Below the pieces are notes generated by a model, which searched no databases, was not told the origin of the DNA, and worked only from the letters and a program-made list of their open reading frames with translations. From positions 244,064-308,063 of the forward strand of contig FMBT01000335.1 in assembly GCA_900095095.1 (NCBI GenBank): 64,000 bases of DNA. Reading direction: 5' to 3'. The position numbers were made by a program, and so were the translations under genes. The DNA comes from Fragilariopsis cylindrus CCMP1102 (lineage: Eukaryota > Bacillariophyta > Bacillariophyceae > Bacillariales > Bacillariaceae). Of this stretch, positions 34,871 through 44,800 are shown piece by piece (positions within the stretch are counted from its first letter, which is position 1; each line of letters starts with the position of its first letter).

Positions 34871-35072
34871 CAAACCAGCACCACCACTGAGCTTTCCAGT
34901 CACTTTCTTAACTGTCTCTGCTGAAGTTCTGGGGTGGACTCGTAGACCGGCATGGCGGTGGGACCATGATCGTGCATTTTGGGATACTTTTCCTGTAGCA
35001 CTCTTGATACCTTATGACCCAATTTCTTAGTTTACTTGAGTAAACTTTAGCTCTGTGCGTGCGCGGGGGTTG

Positions 35073-35207
35073 TAGCGTATCAGTAAGATGATGAGAGAGT
35101 AATCCTCTATATCTCTTCTATAAATTTTACCCCACACCCATACTTACTTTTTTATTGACTGTCAACAATCAGTACATTAGCAACATTCCACACAAAAAGA
35201 ATCAATT
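35073..35207 (-). repeat. Inverted repeat copy A, proximal part, starting with the right 15-bp target duplication
   Basis: The reverse complement matches 40106-40247, including ATTGATTCTTT, GGAATGTTGCTAATG and TTGTTGACAGTCAATAAAAA. Homology stops sharply at 35207, which defines one end of the repeat family. Confidence 0.75.
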
Positions 35208-35492
35208 TTTTGTTACGAAATTCTATGGTTTGTATGTGCGTGGTCCAGAGGAGCGATGTCACGAATCAATCAGAAAATAATAATGATGATTGTCTTGATT
35301 CATTCATTCGTGGATACCGTAGCCTGACAATGGAGAAGAAGTGAGGCAACAGCGCAACAGTTAACGTTAGTAGTAGTAAAGAGCAAATTACGAAGAGACT
35401 GACAGCGTCGAACAAAGAAGACAACATAAAAATATAACATAGTTACAGCAGATCGAAGAGACACACAAGAAGAAGAAAAAATCCAAGTAAAT
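35208..35492. other. Promoter region of the tetraspan-like gene
   Basis: This is unique sequence between the repeat edge and the start codon; the last 100 bp are purine-rich and look like a 5' leader. Confidence 0.4.
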
Positions 35493-36197
35493 ATGTCAAG
35501 TTTATCAGAAAAATTCCTTCCATTAGCAACTGGTGAAGATCCTGAAACAGGTATTCCAACGTACTATCCAAATAATGCTGGTCCTGGAAGTTCTACTACA
35601 GCTGCTTCGTATAACAATTCAGTTGATTATTCTTCGTCCACCACAGGATTAAATATTAGTGGATCAGAACAAGAACCAAATAGTTCTTCCTCCTCTTCTT
35701 CGAGTCATTTATTTTGTAATTGTTGTTGTGATTGTCGTCGTGCCTGTCTGGTCTTAAATGCGATCTCCATTGTTTTGAAAATAATCATGATCTTCATTAT
35801 TGGTATTGGTGGTAAATATATCTCTAATAATATACAACAAATTGAAACTGATATTGACGATGATGCCTACCGGAAGCAAGTAGATCAATTTGTCGAGGAA
35901 GGTGGGATACAAATAGTGGAAACTATTGTGGATTTTTTTTCAATGATTAGTATTGGATTACATATGTGTGGTCTCTATGGTGCACTTCACTTTAAACAAT
36001 GGGGAATTATTGTAGCAGGGTCCACCTATACAGTAAGTTTATTATTTGGTGTTTTGGCATTAGATTTTGGTGCTGTAGTAATGGGTGGTTTATTTTTATA
36101 TCCACATATTATTATGTATAAAGAAATGAAAGAAGGTATCATGACCGAATATAATTATCATAAAATTGCACATTGTTGTGGTAATCGGAATATGTAA
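35493..36197 (+). CDS. Tetraspan-like membrane protein with a cysteine-rich entry motif
   Basis: The ATG at 35493 gives 234 residues. The N-terminal 70 residues are Ser/Gly/Asn-rich and probably cytosolic. Then comes CNCCCDCRRACL, a Cys cluster that could be palmitoylated. About four hydrophobic helices follow: LNAISIVLKIIMIFIIGIGG, IVDFFSMISIGLHMCGLYGAL, WGIIVAGSTYTVSLLFGVLAL and FGAVVMGGLFLYPHIIMY. The loop between helices 1 and 2 is acidic. It ends HCCGNRNM with two more cysteines. The arrangement resembles small tetraspan proteins of diatoms; no transport or enzymatic motif is visible. It lies inside the block flanked by inverted repeats A and B. Confidence 0.7.
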   Translation: MSSLSEKFLPLATGEDPETGIPTYYPNNAGPGSSTTAASYNNSVDYSSSTTGLNISGSEQEPNSSSSSSSSHLFCNCCCDCRRACLVLNAISIVLKIIMIFIIGIGGKYISNNIQQIETDIDDDAYRKQVDQFVEEGGIQIVETIVDFFSMISIGLHMCGLYGALHFKQWGIIVAGSTYTVSLLFGVLALDFGAVVMGGLFLYPHIIMYKEMKEGIMTEYNYHKIAHCCGNRNM

Positions 36198-36799
36198 GAT
36201 GAAGATAGTAGTAGAAGAAGAACAACGACAACAACAACAATAAGAGATACTATAAATGGACTGCAGTAAAATAAATTAACAACATCATTAGTTATAGTAC
36301 TGGCACTTTTGATTTCTTTCTATATTCTATACAAATCGTATCGTATCGTAGCGAGAGAGAGAGAGAGAGAGCCAACGATTCGGTAACAATTAGTACTTAG
36401 TACAATGACAGCTTAATAGGAGCAAATAATATGCATTCGTGTGTGTGTGTGCGTGTGTGGATCTACCAGTAGATGAAAGTAATTTATAATAGACTAGAGA
36501 ATGGAAGAGAAAAAAATCTTTGGCTTAGCTAATCATTTATATTGAATTCGATATTAGGTAGGTAGGTAGGTAGGCAGGTATGCAGTTTTATAGTTTTCGG
36601 TGCGTGTACTAGTGAGTAAGCGACTGAGTGAGTGAGATGATTTCGTACTGGATAGGACAGAATAAACCCGGTGCGTTGGTTCGTGAACATGATAATTTTA
36701 GTTTTCTGATATGAATGAGATGAGATGAGATGAGATCCGCTACAGCGGGGCAGGACACACGGACCCATCGCCGCCATCGTTGTAAACGTTTCTTGATAA

Positions 36800-36831
<32 letters not shown>

Positions 36832-36937
36832 TGTGTGTGCATGATATGGTGTCGTTTTTGTGCGGACGTAGTAGACGTATATATGATTTTCCTTTACTTT
36901 TTATTATGATAAATTTAGTTTTCAGAATCAATAGATC
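36198..36937. other. Intergenic with several microsatellites
   Basis: Between convergent genes lie GA (36352-36370), GT (36440-36457 and 36799-36839), TAGG (36555-36575) and GAGAT (36716-36736) tracts. Long antisense ORFs here translate the repeats and are not genes. Confidence 0.6.
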
Positions 36938-38158
36938 CTAAAATCCTATACCGGATAAATCACTACTAGACATATGATAGGAGGACATTCGTACAGTGGA
37001 TGGTGCAGAGGATTTTGGTTCCATCGAGGGTGCTACTGTGGGTGGCAGTAAGGGATCAATTTTCTTTCCATCTTTTACACCATGACTACATAACATAATC
37101 GAGCGGAGTTCACAATTCCCTGCTACACGTTGTAAATTTTCACGATCTTCATACGTTTGTGTCTCACCAAATTGACCAAATAAATGTCGTAAGAACGAAC
37201 TATGTGTCACGACTGCAATACATTTTTCAGGACGTTGATTTAACCATTCTAAAAATTTCACGGCACGGTCACAACAATGTTCATCACTTTCACGTTCATC
37301 ACTATAAAAAACATCCTCATCATGTGTGATGTCACTAAAATCAAAATTAGGAAATTCTGCACTAATTTCTGCAATAGACCGTCGTCCATCACAGACATAT
37401 TGTCCCCATCGTTCACGACATTCTTCTCGTACCAAGAATCGTGGTGGTGGGATATTAATCCCAGCGGCATTTTCGGGTGTTCCTGGAGGTGCAATACCTT
37501 TGGATAAAAATGACGGTTGACCGGGTTGACGAGGTTGTCCGAAGACATGTAAGGCAGTTTCACAGGTTCGTGTTAATGGTGACACCACCACTAAATCAAA
37601 GGCCGTAAAGTTTCTACTACCACTGGGTCTTTTACTTAAATGATCTTTTAAATCTTCAGATTGACGTATACCTTTGGGTGTTAATCTGGAATCATACAAG
37701 GGATGTTGATGGGCGGCTTCATTTTCTTCACGATGTAAACAAGTATTCGTTCCCGATTCTTTGGTGGCCACATTATGATACCCTTCGGCATGACGAATAA
37801 AATGTACTTTCTTTGTACGTTCGGCTAAAAAAATTGAAAATCCTGAATCGGGTGGTCCTAAGGCATATTCAAAATCATCATTCAGCATGGCTGCATTACT
37901 CAGTCCACTGGAACTGGTACTTTTCTTCAAAAAATTAGTGGTCATTTTGTGTGTGTGGCCGTCGTCTTGGTTTTTAGTATTGGTATTGGTATTCAATGTA
38001 GTAGTATCGTCGTTGTCTTGATGGTGGATGTTGTGATGATTTAGATTGTGATTGTGATTATGATTGTGATCTGATGGTAGTCCTGCTTTTACAAGAGAAA
38101 TAATTAAAATAATGAGAACAACAGAAGCGATGAAGATTCTAGATACTAAAGAATGCAT
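36938..38158 (-). CDS. Histidine phosphatase (phosphoglycerate mutase-like) family protein
   Basis: The ATG at 38156-38158 gives 406 residues. A hydrophobic N-terminus (LVSRIFIASVVLIILIISLV) is a signal peptide or anchor, followed by a His/Asn-rich spacer. The catalytic core starts at VHFIRHAEGYHN, where the RHAEG (about 122-126) carries the phospho-accepting His. SRLTPKG, VVSPLTRTCETALHVF and AVVTHSSFLRHLFGQF supply the second Arg, the Glu acid region and the second catalytic His. Substrates of this family range from sugar phosphates to proteins and cannot be told here. The signal suggests an endomembrane or secreted site. Codon use is moderate and the core has no homopolymer insertions, in keeping with a conserved enzyme. 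Confidence 0.8.
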   Translation of the reverse strand: MHSLVSRIFIASVVLIILIISLVKAGLPSDHNHNHNHNLNHHNIHHQDNDDTTTLNTNTNTKNQDDGHTHKMTTNFLKKSTSSSGLSNAAMLNDDFEYALGPPDSGFSIFLAERTKKVHFIRHAEGYHNVATKESGTNTCLHREENEAAHQHPLYDSRLTPKGIRQSEDLKDHLSKRPSGSRNFTAFDLVVVSPLTRTCETALHVFGQPRQPGQPSFLSKGIAPPGTPENAAGINIPPPRFLVREECRERWGQYVCDGRRSIAEISAEFPNFDFSDITHDEDVFYSDERESDEHCCDRAVKFLEWLNQRPEKCIAVVTHSSFLRHLFGQFGETQTYEDRENLQRVAGNCELRSIMLCSHGVKDGKKIDPLLPPTVAPSMEPKSSAPSTVRMSSYHMSSSDLSGIGF

Positions 38159-38629
38159 TCCCAATGCAAGTGTTAAAGATACAACGAACAGCAGTCGTAC
38201 AAGTAGTAATTGTGGTTACGTAACGATACGCCGGTAAGAGATCATGTGGTGCTATTTCTGACATAGGGTACGATCCGATCTTGTTATATGCACCGTCGTA
38301 CAGTAAAATGGCAATCTTCTGTGAGGCGTTTCTCATGTAAAATTGAGAAGTGTGACACGTGCGTTGTGATGTATAATGTGATTTCGTGATTTCACTGACA
38401 CTCATCCATCCACGACTGTAAACAAAATGACAACCGCGTACGTACTAACTCCACACACTCCACGTTGTATGTTGGTGTATCGAGGTGTTCTTTTGTTGGA
38501 GTCACGAGTGGAAGGTTTCTAGTTCTTTCCGTACGAATCCCATTATTATTTTCCCATCCGCATCATTCATCCATTGTAACGTATCCTTCCTTTCAGTATC
38601 GATTTTATCCATATCTGGTGCTCGGAACG
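38159..38629. other. Divergent promoter region
   Basis: This 470-bp spacer separates the histidine phosphatase and the lumen protein gene. The plus-strand frame of the latter is open across its right half but without an ATG. No gene is seen. Confidence 0.4.
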
Positions 38630-39508
38630 ATGATGGTATCTACATCTGCATCATCAAACAACAACGCAATGATGGGCTTCTTTTGGCGCGTTCATTGTGT
38701 ATCCATAATTATTGTGTTGTGTTTCAGTTTCAATTTACGCGCTGATGCATTTCAAAGTCAAAGTCAAAATCGAAGTAGCAGGCGTAGCCGTGGGATACAG
38801 ATAGTGACGACGGCATCTACATCTTCTCCTAGTCCTACTAGTATTAGTAGTATTTTCGCCACCAGCAGCCACCCATATCATTTGTATTCGAGTTCGAGCA
38901 ATGGTCGTAATGATATTGATACAATTGATATTCAAACTGAAACTGAATCTGAAATTCAACAACTTCAACTACAACAATCATCGTCACAGTCTCCTCGTCG
39001 ACGATTTCTATCATCTTCCACCACCGCAACGTTCGTATTTGCTGCCCTTCTGGGTGGTATGAGCAGACCCCACCAAGCAGTGGCAGCAGCAACACCAACA
39101 CCGGCCGAAGATGCGGCACGAACCCAATGGAAACAGGCAAAAATAACCCTGGACGAATTGTTACGCGATTGGTCGACAGAAGAATGGGCAGCGGAGGTCG
39201 GTGGGGGTGACAAGGTCTCCACGAAACTCGGTACCAAGGGCGCGGGTTCACCCTTGTACCAGATCGAAAAGGCCTTTTTGAAATTGCGGGATTCGGAATA
39301 CGTCGACGACGACGTCTTTGTTGACTTTCAGGAGGCTGCCGACGACTTCATGGTGACGTTGTTCCGAGCGGATTCCAGCGCTCAGTCGTCCAACAACAAA
39401 ACCGGAAGCGGCAAACAGACCCCACCGGCTGTCTTCCTCGAACAATCCAGGGCGGAAGTCGTCGAGCTGCAAAAACTTGCTACAAAATTGGATGCGATGG
39501 TGAAATAA
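38630..39508 (+). CDS. Thylakoid lumen protein with a three-part targeting sequence
   Basis: The first in-frame ATG at 38630 gives 292 residues. Residues 1-41 are a signal peptide ending NLRADAFQ, the diatom plastid motif with Phe at +1. A Ser/Thr-rich transit region follows. SPRRRFLSSSTTATFVFAALL (about 122-142) is a twin-arginine thylakoid signal, with probable cleavage after AVA near residue 150. The mature part, about 140 residues, is helical: WKQAKITLDELLRDWST, LGTKGAGSPLYQIEKAFLKL, ADDFMVTLFRADSS. It looks like a four-helix lumenal protein of the PsbQ/Psb31 kind, but I cannot assign the exact family. The mature region is markedly GC-richer than its surroundings, as often in highly expressed genes. 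Confidence 0.75.
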   Translation: MMVSTSASSNNNAMMGFFWRVHCVSIIIVLCFSFNLRADAFQSQSQNRSSRRSRGIQIVTTASTSSPSPTSISSIFATSSHPYHLYSSSSNGRNDIDTIDIQTETESEIQQLQLQQSSSQSPRRRFLSSSTTATFVFAALLGGMSRPHQAVAAATPTPAEDAARTQWKQAKITLDELLRDWSTEEWAAEVGGGDKVSTKLGTKGAGSPLYQIEKAFLKLRDSEYVDDDVFVDFQEAADDFMVTLFRADSSAQSSNNKTGSGKQTPPAVFLEQSRAEVVELQKLATKLDAMVK

Positions 39509-40105
39509 CTAAACTAAATAAGTGAAATGTTGCTGCTGACTGGCTCTGCTACTGCTGCTATTATTGCTGCTGCTTTTCGATAGTAAGTATAAAGTAAGTC
39601 TTGGTGCGGTGTATAAATTGTGGAAGCACTGGATAGATTAGGAATGAATGACAAATGAACTATCATGACAGATGATGAAAGGGTCTTTCTTTTGTAAAAG
39701 AATTGTCTTATCCACAAAATAAAACAAGCAAGTAACAGAGAGCTATTATTCTTCCACATCACATCACATCACATCACATTACAAACTAATACTAGATATT
39801 ACATATTAGAATAATAGCTACACAAAATTAGATTGTTGATTATCTCTAACATATCATTATGCAAAAACTAGCTATATTTCTACTATGCAGTAGGCATGCT
39901 CCACCACACGGATGTGTGTAGTATAGTCTAATAATAAATGGGTTCGACAGGTTTGGGAGCATGGCACCACATCTCCCTGATCATTCCTTCCCTTGTCCTA
40001 TGATAATATGCATCATCATCATCATCATCATCATCATCATTGTTTTATTGGAGTGCCAACAAAATACATACCGTAGGCACATTACTACCATGTTTTACTT
40101 AGGAC
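39509..40105. other. Intergenic, no gene seen
   Basis: The stretch holds a CACAT tract (39757-39778) and an ATC tract (40011-40044). It borders inverted repeat copy B. Short ORFs are unsupported. Confidence 0.5.
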
Positions 40106-40816
40106 ATTGATTCTTTATATGCGGAATGTTGCTAATGCACTGCTTGTTGACAGTCAATAAAAAAGTAAGTATGGGTGTGTGTGTGTGTGTGTGGTATAAT
40201 TTATAGAAGAAATATAGAGAATTGCTCTCTCATCACCGTACTGATGCGCTAACTTTGTAGTATAAAGGGACAGATTCTGTGTGTGTTTTGTAGTGCGAAG
40301 TAAGCTTTGTTCTTCCATCACACCAAAACCACCTAATACTAATCAGTTATGTTAGATCAGCTATTAGAGAAGATGCATTGTATATGCATTTTCTCTATAT
40401 AAAATGAAACTAGCTATGTATACAAGATTCTATGTTCATATAGTAGAAATTTTCTTGACTGGGGACCATCATATACCATGCATGTCTCTTTGATGCTGCT
40501 CCATGCTTTTAACTAGTAGGAGAGAAGAAATCTTCATCCTTTATAAATATGATCGATTATGGTTAGAAAATGATGTGCACTGATTTATTGTACCTTCTCC
40601 AATACTACACAGTACTGTGTAGTATTGGAGACTGTGTGATCTGGTAGGTTGTGGCTTGCAGATAAAGCACAATTTGAGTTTGTTTACACTTTTCTAATGG
40701 TTGTGACTTTCTTCTATTTGCTAGTTCTTCCTCTTGTTTGGCCACATTTCCCATTCTACCACTTACTTATATAGTAATAATGGATCTTAGGGCACCAACT
40801 GAAACTTTACTCATAT
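40106..40816 (+). repeat. Inverted repeat copy B, left part
   Basis: This block is the inverse of copy A (35207-35073 then 32603-31990). It is cut at 40816 by the Copia element and resumes at 50247. Removing the element and one copy of CATAT rebuilds a repeat of about 1.05 kb. Confidence 0.75.
40812..40816. repeat. 5-bp target site duplication CATAT, left
   Basis: CATAT directly precedes the 5' LTR and is repeated at 50242-50246 directly after the 3' LTR. Confidence 0.9.
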
Positions 40817-41632
40817 TGTTAAATTATACATAGTACTCAAGCGTAGGAGTCATATGTCGTACATAAGCCCCGCGGAGTAGAAATACGAGCGCGATGAGAT
40901 TAGTGAGTGAGAATGCACGTGTATGCATTATTGAGATAAAAGAGAACCGAAAGTTAGCTAAAAGCCAAACTCGCACTGTTTGGAGTTGAAGTGACCTTGT
41001 CGAAGCCGTTGTCGAAGCAATTGGAACCGAGCGCAAATAAGAGAAGTGCTTAGGTATATTTATACAAACCGGAACACGATTAGGAAGAGTGTCCGAATAC
41101 ATAGAACACGATCATGAAGAGTGTTATACATATGGAAATCGAACAGATGTCGATGTCCACCTTTGAACCGCTAATGCGATATATATGCATTAAGGCGAAG
41201 TGAGTTAGGAACAGAAAGTTGTATGCAGGGTTACTGGAAACCGCAATACTAAAATACGAAGAAAAGAGCAGAATTACCTCGATTACGAGAAATGAACAAT
41301 TACTGTCTTTTATTGTTGAGAAATTGTAATAACCATAGACTAATTAAACAAGTGTGTTAATAACAACTTTTGCGTTTGAACATATCGTTGTCTGGAAAGA
41401 TAATAGAAATATCTACATTTACAGAGTGAACATTGTTCGGAAGGACTTTCAGCATTCTAAAAGGGAGAGTATCCTGGTAGAACATCGCAACCAGTCTATA
41501 AGAATCGAGACTATCTTTTCTTACCGTCATAACAGAATCTTACAAGACCGAAGAGTAAGATTGTCTGAATATCAAATCCTATTTGATACTGAACCCGTTT
41601 CAACAATCATCGATTGTTTGTGAAACTTATCA
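40817..41632 (+). repeat. 5' LTR, 816 bp
   Basis: It begins TGTTAAATTATACATAG and ends GAAACTTATCA. It contains TATATATGCATTAAGG near 41177 as a possible promoter. It differs from the 3' LTR by a short divergent block near 40970 and a handful of substitutions and one-base indels. Confidence 0.93.
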
Positions 41633-41830
41633 GATTAACAGTCGCAATTCTATCCTATAGAACTGCTGATCAACTTCCTTTGATTTCATTTTGAACATCA
41701 AGAGGACCGGAGATCCAATTAAATTTAATTGATATTATTGAATTAACGATCTCGAAAGAAGTCTAAATACAATATACTCATACCTCAAGTCTTACCGAAT
41801 AAGCAACTAAGAGAAGTCATTCAACTGTGA

Positions 41831-44800
41831 ATGAATCAAGAAGAAGAAAAAGAAGGAACAGCTAATAATCCACTACCCAGCACAGGAAGTGATAATAGCG
41901 ATAGTCCATCTTATTCTTACTTATCGGCAGCCAGCCTATCGCCAATACCCGAAGCGTTGATCGACAGCTCTACTCCTCCAAGAGAAGATCCAGGTCTACT
42001 GACACCTTTGCGTCAAAGTACTACCTCTCCAAGGTCTGCGAAACCACTCAAGAGAAAGCAGCAATATCTATCGACGAGAGGAGAAGCAGAACCTGAAGCG
42101 AAACTAGATCATAACAACAGCGCTCTAAGCGGCTCTAGTTCCGGCGATTCAACAGATTCTGCTATACCCAGCTTGGATTCATATCTAGCAGGACATCAGA
42201 TCAAATCTATTTTCTCGAAAGAAACAACAAACGACCCAGAAGAGAGTATCGAAAGAAACGACGATAACGACAAAGGAACAAGTCCACCTGATCCTTCAGA
42301 TCCTCAAGACCCATCCGATCCACCTGACGATCCTTCTAAGACTACAATGCCGTCCACTCGAACAACACCTACGGTAGCGACAACTGCTATAGTTCAAAAA
42401 GATCTAGAACATCTGTTAGTAGATATCATGTCACTTAAGCTCACGGATTATGTCTCGTTAGCACTTCACCGTCAAGGATGTCGTTCCTTTGAAGACTTCT
42501 GTGTATTAGATGAAATTGACACAGACACTCTTCAATACGATACGGTAGATGGTATTTCTAATACGATTAAAGCAGAGCCATGTAATTCGACAGACAGGAA
42601 GAAGATCAAGCGTGCTGTTGCCTACTGCGCATTTCGTGAAAGTGATGGATCTGATGTTGAGAGACGTAATCCAACAGCATGGGTTGCCGCTGATTACTCT
42701 ACATGGTGTAGAACCGGATATCCTGCCTGGCTTATCACACTCTCGAATGCAGCGTCAGTAACCTCATCTTCAGGAACGAGTGGTAGCTCAGCTGGTACTA
42801 TCTTTTTACCTAAAAGCCAATTAGAAAAGGACCAAGATGCATTGCTAATTAGCTGGAATAGAAGCCCAAGAGATATTGCTAAATATCCACATATCAAGGA
42901 TGATGTAGGTTACGGAGAATGGTTTATCAAGATGAAACGGCAACTGAAGGCTGATCGATTATGGCAGGTAGCAGCACCTAATTGGACAATTGCTAAGAAT
43001 TGCAGTCCAGGATCCGATACAATTTTAGCCGAACTTCAGCTAAACTATTTCGAACAGATCCTAGCTGCAGTTCTTCTGAATCCCGAAGGTAAAGGTTTAC
43101 TAACCACACATCCAGAAGATTCACTTTATGTATGGAAGAAGCATGAGGAACATCAAACGTCATCTGATTCTGCAATGCAAGGTACACATATCTTGATGAA
43201 TAAGATAATGTCTTTAACGATTTCAAAGTTCGATACAAGATACGCATTTCTCATTTCGTTCCAAGAATGTGCTGACAAGTATGACAAGATCGCAAGAAAG
43301 CCTCTCGACGAAGATTTTAAGATTATGCTTCTTCAAAGAGCCACTAATCCTGATGTCGCTCTATCCAATAGTTGGGTACAAAAGACAGAAGCAAAGAGAG
43401 CCCATGCGTTACCTGGTGCACCTGTTGTTGTTTCATATACGGAATACCTAAAGTTCCTAATGCAACAATCAAAGGTACACGATTTGAGCACTCCATTCAA
43501 ACGGCCAACTCGACATGCACATCAAGCTGAATCATTTTACAATGATAATGACAACGGCGTTATCGACGGAGAAGACGATGGTACTAGTGACTTCATTGCA
43601 AATATGTCCATTTCTGGTGAAACTATGAGCAATGAACAAACGGTACTCGCCTTCGCCGCTTATCAACGCAACCGTCCACCACCTCGTCCTCGAGATCCAG
43701 AAGCTGATATCGACCAAGCAATCTACAGCAAGTGTTCTAGGGAATTTCGCATTGCATGGAGCAAGGAGCCAACGGATATCAAGAAGCAGATTATTAAACA
43801 GAATAACAACAAATCTACTAAGCAAGGTGCTAAGAAGAATAGTGAATTAGCTGTTTACATGGGTCAGTCTGAAGGCTACGAAACAGATACATCTGCATAT
43901 TCAGAAGCTACGTACGGATACGACGCTGATGACAATGACGATCAATCTGTTATTGAAGCTACCGAGCTCGTTGCAAATGCAGCAAGACGACGCCCCAATG
44001 GAATCCTCAAGAAGAAAGATCTTCCAAAGAAGACCGATCTACCAATTGCTGATCCACGAAGAATGCTGTCCAATAGATCTACACCATTAATCGGAAAAGA
44101 TGGAAATATCACTGGACATCTCACGTATACAGCCTCTATGGCAGTAATCCGTCACCGATTCGATCAAGTCGATTCTTCGCAAACAGTTTCCATCGAAGAT
44201 AATTATGTCATATCCGTCAATGCAACCAAATTCTTTGATGAACCGCTTGCATTAATGGACGGAGGCGCTAATGGTGGAATCGCAGGCAGCGATATGAGAG
44301 TTATGTCATACAACTCGGATGGACGACGTGTTAATATTGGCATTGCAGGTGATCATCAAATGACGGGCAAGAAACTCGGTACATTTTGCGCTGTGATCGA
44401 AACTCGATTTGGACGTGTTCTAGCTATATTCCATCAATATGCTCATGTACCCGAACAAAGACGATCCATCCATTCAAAATGCCAATTTGAAGCGCATCAC
44501 AACCTAGTTGGTGATACAGCGACAGCCTATGGCGGTCTTCAACGCATCGATACAGCAGATGGGTATCAACTACCTCTAACTATTCGAGCAGGATTACCAT
44601 ACATCCGTCAAACGTATCCCACCGATGCTGACATGAACCTTCCACAAGTACAATTTACTTCACCTTCTCAATGGGATCCCAATCTTAATGATGATAACCG
44701 TACATCAGAAGAAATGATACGAACATTTCCTCCTATTCCTAAAGAAGCCATCAATAACTTCTATGATGAATATGGGAGAACTAACTACGAATATTTACAA

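Larger units (their letters stand above)
32604..35072 (-). mobile_element. Decayed reverse-transcriptase retroelement inserted in repeat copy A
   Basis: The 2.47 kb insert is bounded by 15-bp direct repeats. Long target duplications and the absence of terminal repeats fit target-primed insertion rather than an LTR or cut-and-paste element. The coding strand is minus, and its 3' end finishes in a short T run, not poly(A). At 34730-34775 the insert has three tandem CGTTGGCAAGCC units. The element splits repeat A, whose other part resumes at 35073. Confidence 0.7.

Noticed and set aside
36609-36931. His-Thr repeat ORFs
   Set aside because: They translate a GT/AC microsatellite.
41354-41623. 89-codon ORF present in both LTRs
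   Set aside because: Its conservation follows from LTR identity; it has no recognisable domain and no coding-type composition.
41633-41660. tRNA primer-binding site after the 5' LTR
   Set aside because: The sequence GATTAACAGTCGCAATTC does not clearly match a tRNA 3' end that I can name, so no site is annotated.
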